Shown in pieces: positions 5,517-6,236 of a stretch of 6,236 bases of DNA. Origin of the DNA: an uncultured beta proteobacterium (GTDB taxonomy: Bacteria > Pseudomonadota > Gammaproteobacteria > Burkholderiales > Burkholderiaceae_C); assembly GCA_903958915.1 (NCBI GenBank), contig CAJBVC010000629.1, forward strand, positions 1 to 6,236, in the 5' to 3' direction. The notes under the pieces are model-generated. The model searched no databases. It saw only the letters and a program-made list of their open reading frames with translations, and was not told where the DNA came from. The position numbers and the translations under genes were made by a program. How positions within the stretch are numbered: the first letter of the stretch is position 1; each line of letters begins with the position of its first letter.

Positions 5517-5696
5517 CCTGCTTGTTTGCTGGCTTGTGTGCCTGCCGCAAGTGGGACAGCCGGTGACTGCGGGGGCCTCATACTCGCTGCGCTCGCCAAA
5601 TCGGCCCCCACAGCCCCCGACTGCCCCACCTGCGGCGAGTTCCATATGTTTGACGCTCCGAAGGGCGACGGCTCTGACCCCAAATTCGCGGGTCGG
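5517..5696. repeat. 180-bp inserted segment with long palindrome, inside the methyltransferase remnant
   Basis: This segment interrupts methyltransferase homology between the codons for IDA and QGLV. It is 180 bases (60 codons), so the reading frame is kept. It contains a 35-base imperfect inverted repeat (5543-5577 and 5603-5637, 28/35 matched) around a 25-base loop, and GGGGTCAGAGC on the minus strand (5671-5681). It has no transposase. It looks like a small non-autonomous repeat element. The boundaries are estimated from where recognisable protein homology stops and resumes. Confidence 0.55.
5543..5637 (-). other. Long hairpin: 35-base stem, 25-base loop
   Basis: Arms 5543-5577 and 5603-5637 pair at 28 of 35 positions as DNA. 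Of the seven mismatches, five (arm positions 8, 14, 18, 24, 28) are transitions that become G-U pairs when the minus strand is transcribed but A-C clashes on the plus strand. Minus-strand RNA would therefore form a nearly continuous 33/35 stem. This was counted by hand from the sequence. Confidence 0.7.
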
Positions 5697-6010
5697 GGCG
5701 TCGATCTGCTCTGCGAGGCTGGCGATTTTCTGGCGCAACTCTGAAGTCAGGCCGGTGGACTCGTCGGGGAAGGGGAAGGTTTCGAAGCAGGTGGATTTGC
5801 TGTAAACCGGACGATCCTCCAACGTTCAAACTGTTGCCAGTGCCAAAGTGAAGTGAGCTTGACTGGAAAGAGCGCCGAGGCAAAAAACATCACTCAAGCC
5901 GATAGCCACCAACTTTTGGTCGGTCAGCGCGCTCCAGCGCTGGATGAAGGCGGTGGCATCGGTCGGTGTGGTGGTGACTCCCGTGGCGGGATGATAGCGA
6001 ACCCGCCAAC

Positions 6011-6030
6011 TGGTGCTACGATGGTGCTAC
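6011..6030. promoter_or_regulatory. Tandem TGGTGCTAC repeats, candidate RHH operator
   Basis: TGGTGCTAC occurs at 6011-6019 and again at 6022-6030, an 11-bp period that puts both copies on the same face of the helix. It lies 18 bases before the ATG of the ribbon-helix-helix gene. Ribbon-helix-helix antitoxins commonly repress their own promoter by binding such tandem sites. The functional role is inferred. Confidence 0.5.
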
Positions 6031-6047
6031 CTATTCTGGATATTGGC

Positions 6048-6236
6048 ATGACGACAACCACCTCATTGAAGCTGCCGGACGCACTCAAGCAAACTATCGC
6101 CCTCATCGCGGCGCAGACGGGCAAGACCGCGCATGCGCTCATGGTGGAAACCTTGCAAACCGCAATGGATGACGCGCTGGCTCGGCAAGCGTTCTATCTG
6201 GACGGCGAACAGGCGTTGGCGGATACGTTGCGGTCC
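6048..6236 (+). CDS. Ribbon-helix-helix antitoxin-like protein (partial, runs off window)
   Basis: The first 63 codons of an open frame continue past the window end. TTTTSLKLPDALKQTIALIA (2-21) gives the beta-strand and first helix of a ribbon-helix-helix fold, and TGKTAHALMVETLQTAM (24-40) gives the turn and second helix. This is the pattern of ParD/CopG-like antitoxins. The following ARQAFYLDGEQAL region resembles the toxin-binding tail of such proteins. The start is ATG at 6048 with TGGA seven bases upstream. An in-frame ATG at 6021 overlaps the tandem repeats and is less likely. A ParE/RelE-type toxin is expected just downstream but cannot be seen. It is divergent from the methyltransferase remnant. 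Confidence 0.75.
   Translation, partial: MTTTTSLKLPDALKQTIALIAAQTGKTAHALMVETLQTAMDDALARQAFYLDGEQALADTLRS

Larger units (their letters stand above)
5199..5939 (-). pseudogene. C-terminal remnant of an MmeI-like DNA methyltransferase/restriction enzyme
   Basis: One minus-strand frame carries the C-terminal landmarks of large MmeI-like class I methyltransferase/type IIG proteins, in order: KLVAIGLSDVFCLGALSS, LEDRPVYSKSTCFETFPFP, LRQKIASLAEQIDA, QGLVGVLKDLHDELDTAVL, LVTLNRQRAAEEAQG, VVRWLRPEFQNP, and a tail VQQALEALGRDQR. The frame is broken by TGA at 5826-5828 (where relatives have about AxGGTLEDRP) and by TAG at 5280-5282 (CAG in the copy at 4364-4501). It ends at TGA 5199-5201. Between DA and QGLV the expected segment is replaced by 60 unrelated codons (5517-5696). 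The SAM-binding and catalytic (NPPY) regions are absent. The piece from TTG 5820-5822 to 5280 is open for 180 codons but lacks a credible function. Upstream of 5939 the frame stays open to a TAG at 6027-6029 with no recognisable homology. Family assignment is from memory of motifs. Confidence 0.75.

Noticed and set aside
5409..5744. Plus-strand open frame across the methyltransferase remnant
   Set aside because: It is antisense to recognisable methyltransferase C-terminal motifs and includes the palindromic insert. No domain is seen.

Overview
The window looks like chromosomal DNA of a betaproteobacterium, most likely Burkholderiales and perhaps Comamonadaceae. The basis is high-GC coding sequence and the style of the two-component, lipoprotein, M48 and methyltransferase proteins. 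This placement is an inference from protein character; there is no rRNA or other taxonomic marker.

Left half (1-4337): an envelope-stress module arranged divergently. On the minus strand a response regulator (1375-2091) and a sensor histidine kinase (103-1368) form a two-gene operon. The regulator carries CpxR-like signatures and the kinase a CpxA-like H-box. On the plus strand a lipoprotein (2255-3484), with one FN3-like domain and a seven-bladed Asp-box beta-propeller, overlaps by 26 bases a periplasmic M48 zinc protease (3459-4337). Between the two units lies GTAAA-N5-GTAAA, the form of the E. coli CpxR box. It sits near -67 of a good sigma70-like promoter for the lipoprotein and over the -35 position of a possible regulator promoter. 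The simplest reading is that the kinase senses envelope state, and the regulator controls itself and the lipoprotein-protease pair.

Right half (4338-6236): an accessory, decaying region. A VapBC-type toxin-antitoxin pair (4521-5162, minus) lies between two ~138-bp direct repeats (4364-4501 and 5266-5403, 109/138 identical by hand count). Both repeats encode the C-terminal tail of an MmeI-like DNA methyltransferase/restriction enzyme. The larger remnant (5199 to about 5939) keeps one reading frame but has two in-frame stops and a 180-bp foreign segment (5517-5696) containing a long palindrome. The palindrome's mismatches become mostly G-U pairs in minus-strand RNA. At the right edge (6048-6236+) a ribbon-helix-helix antitoxin-like gene begins, preceded by tandem TGGTGCTAC repeats spaced one helical turn apart, and runs off the window.

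No rRNA, tRNA, CRISPR array, transposase or convincing intrinsic terminator was seen. Positions 1-102 hold nothing I can assign.
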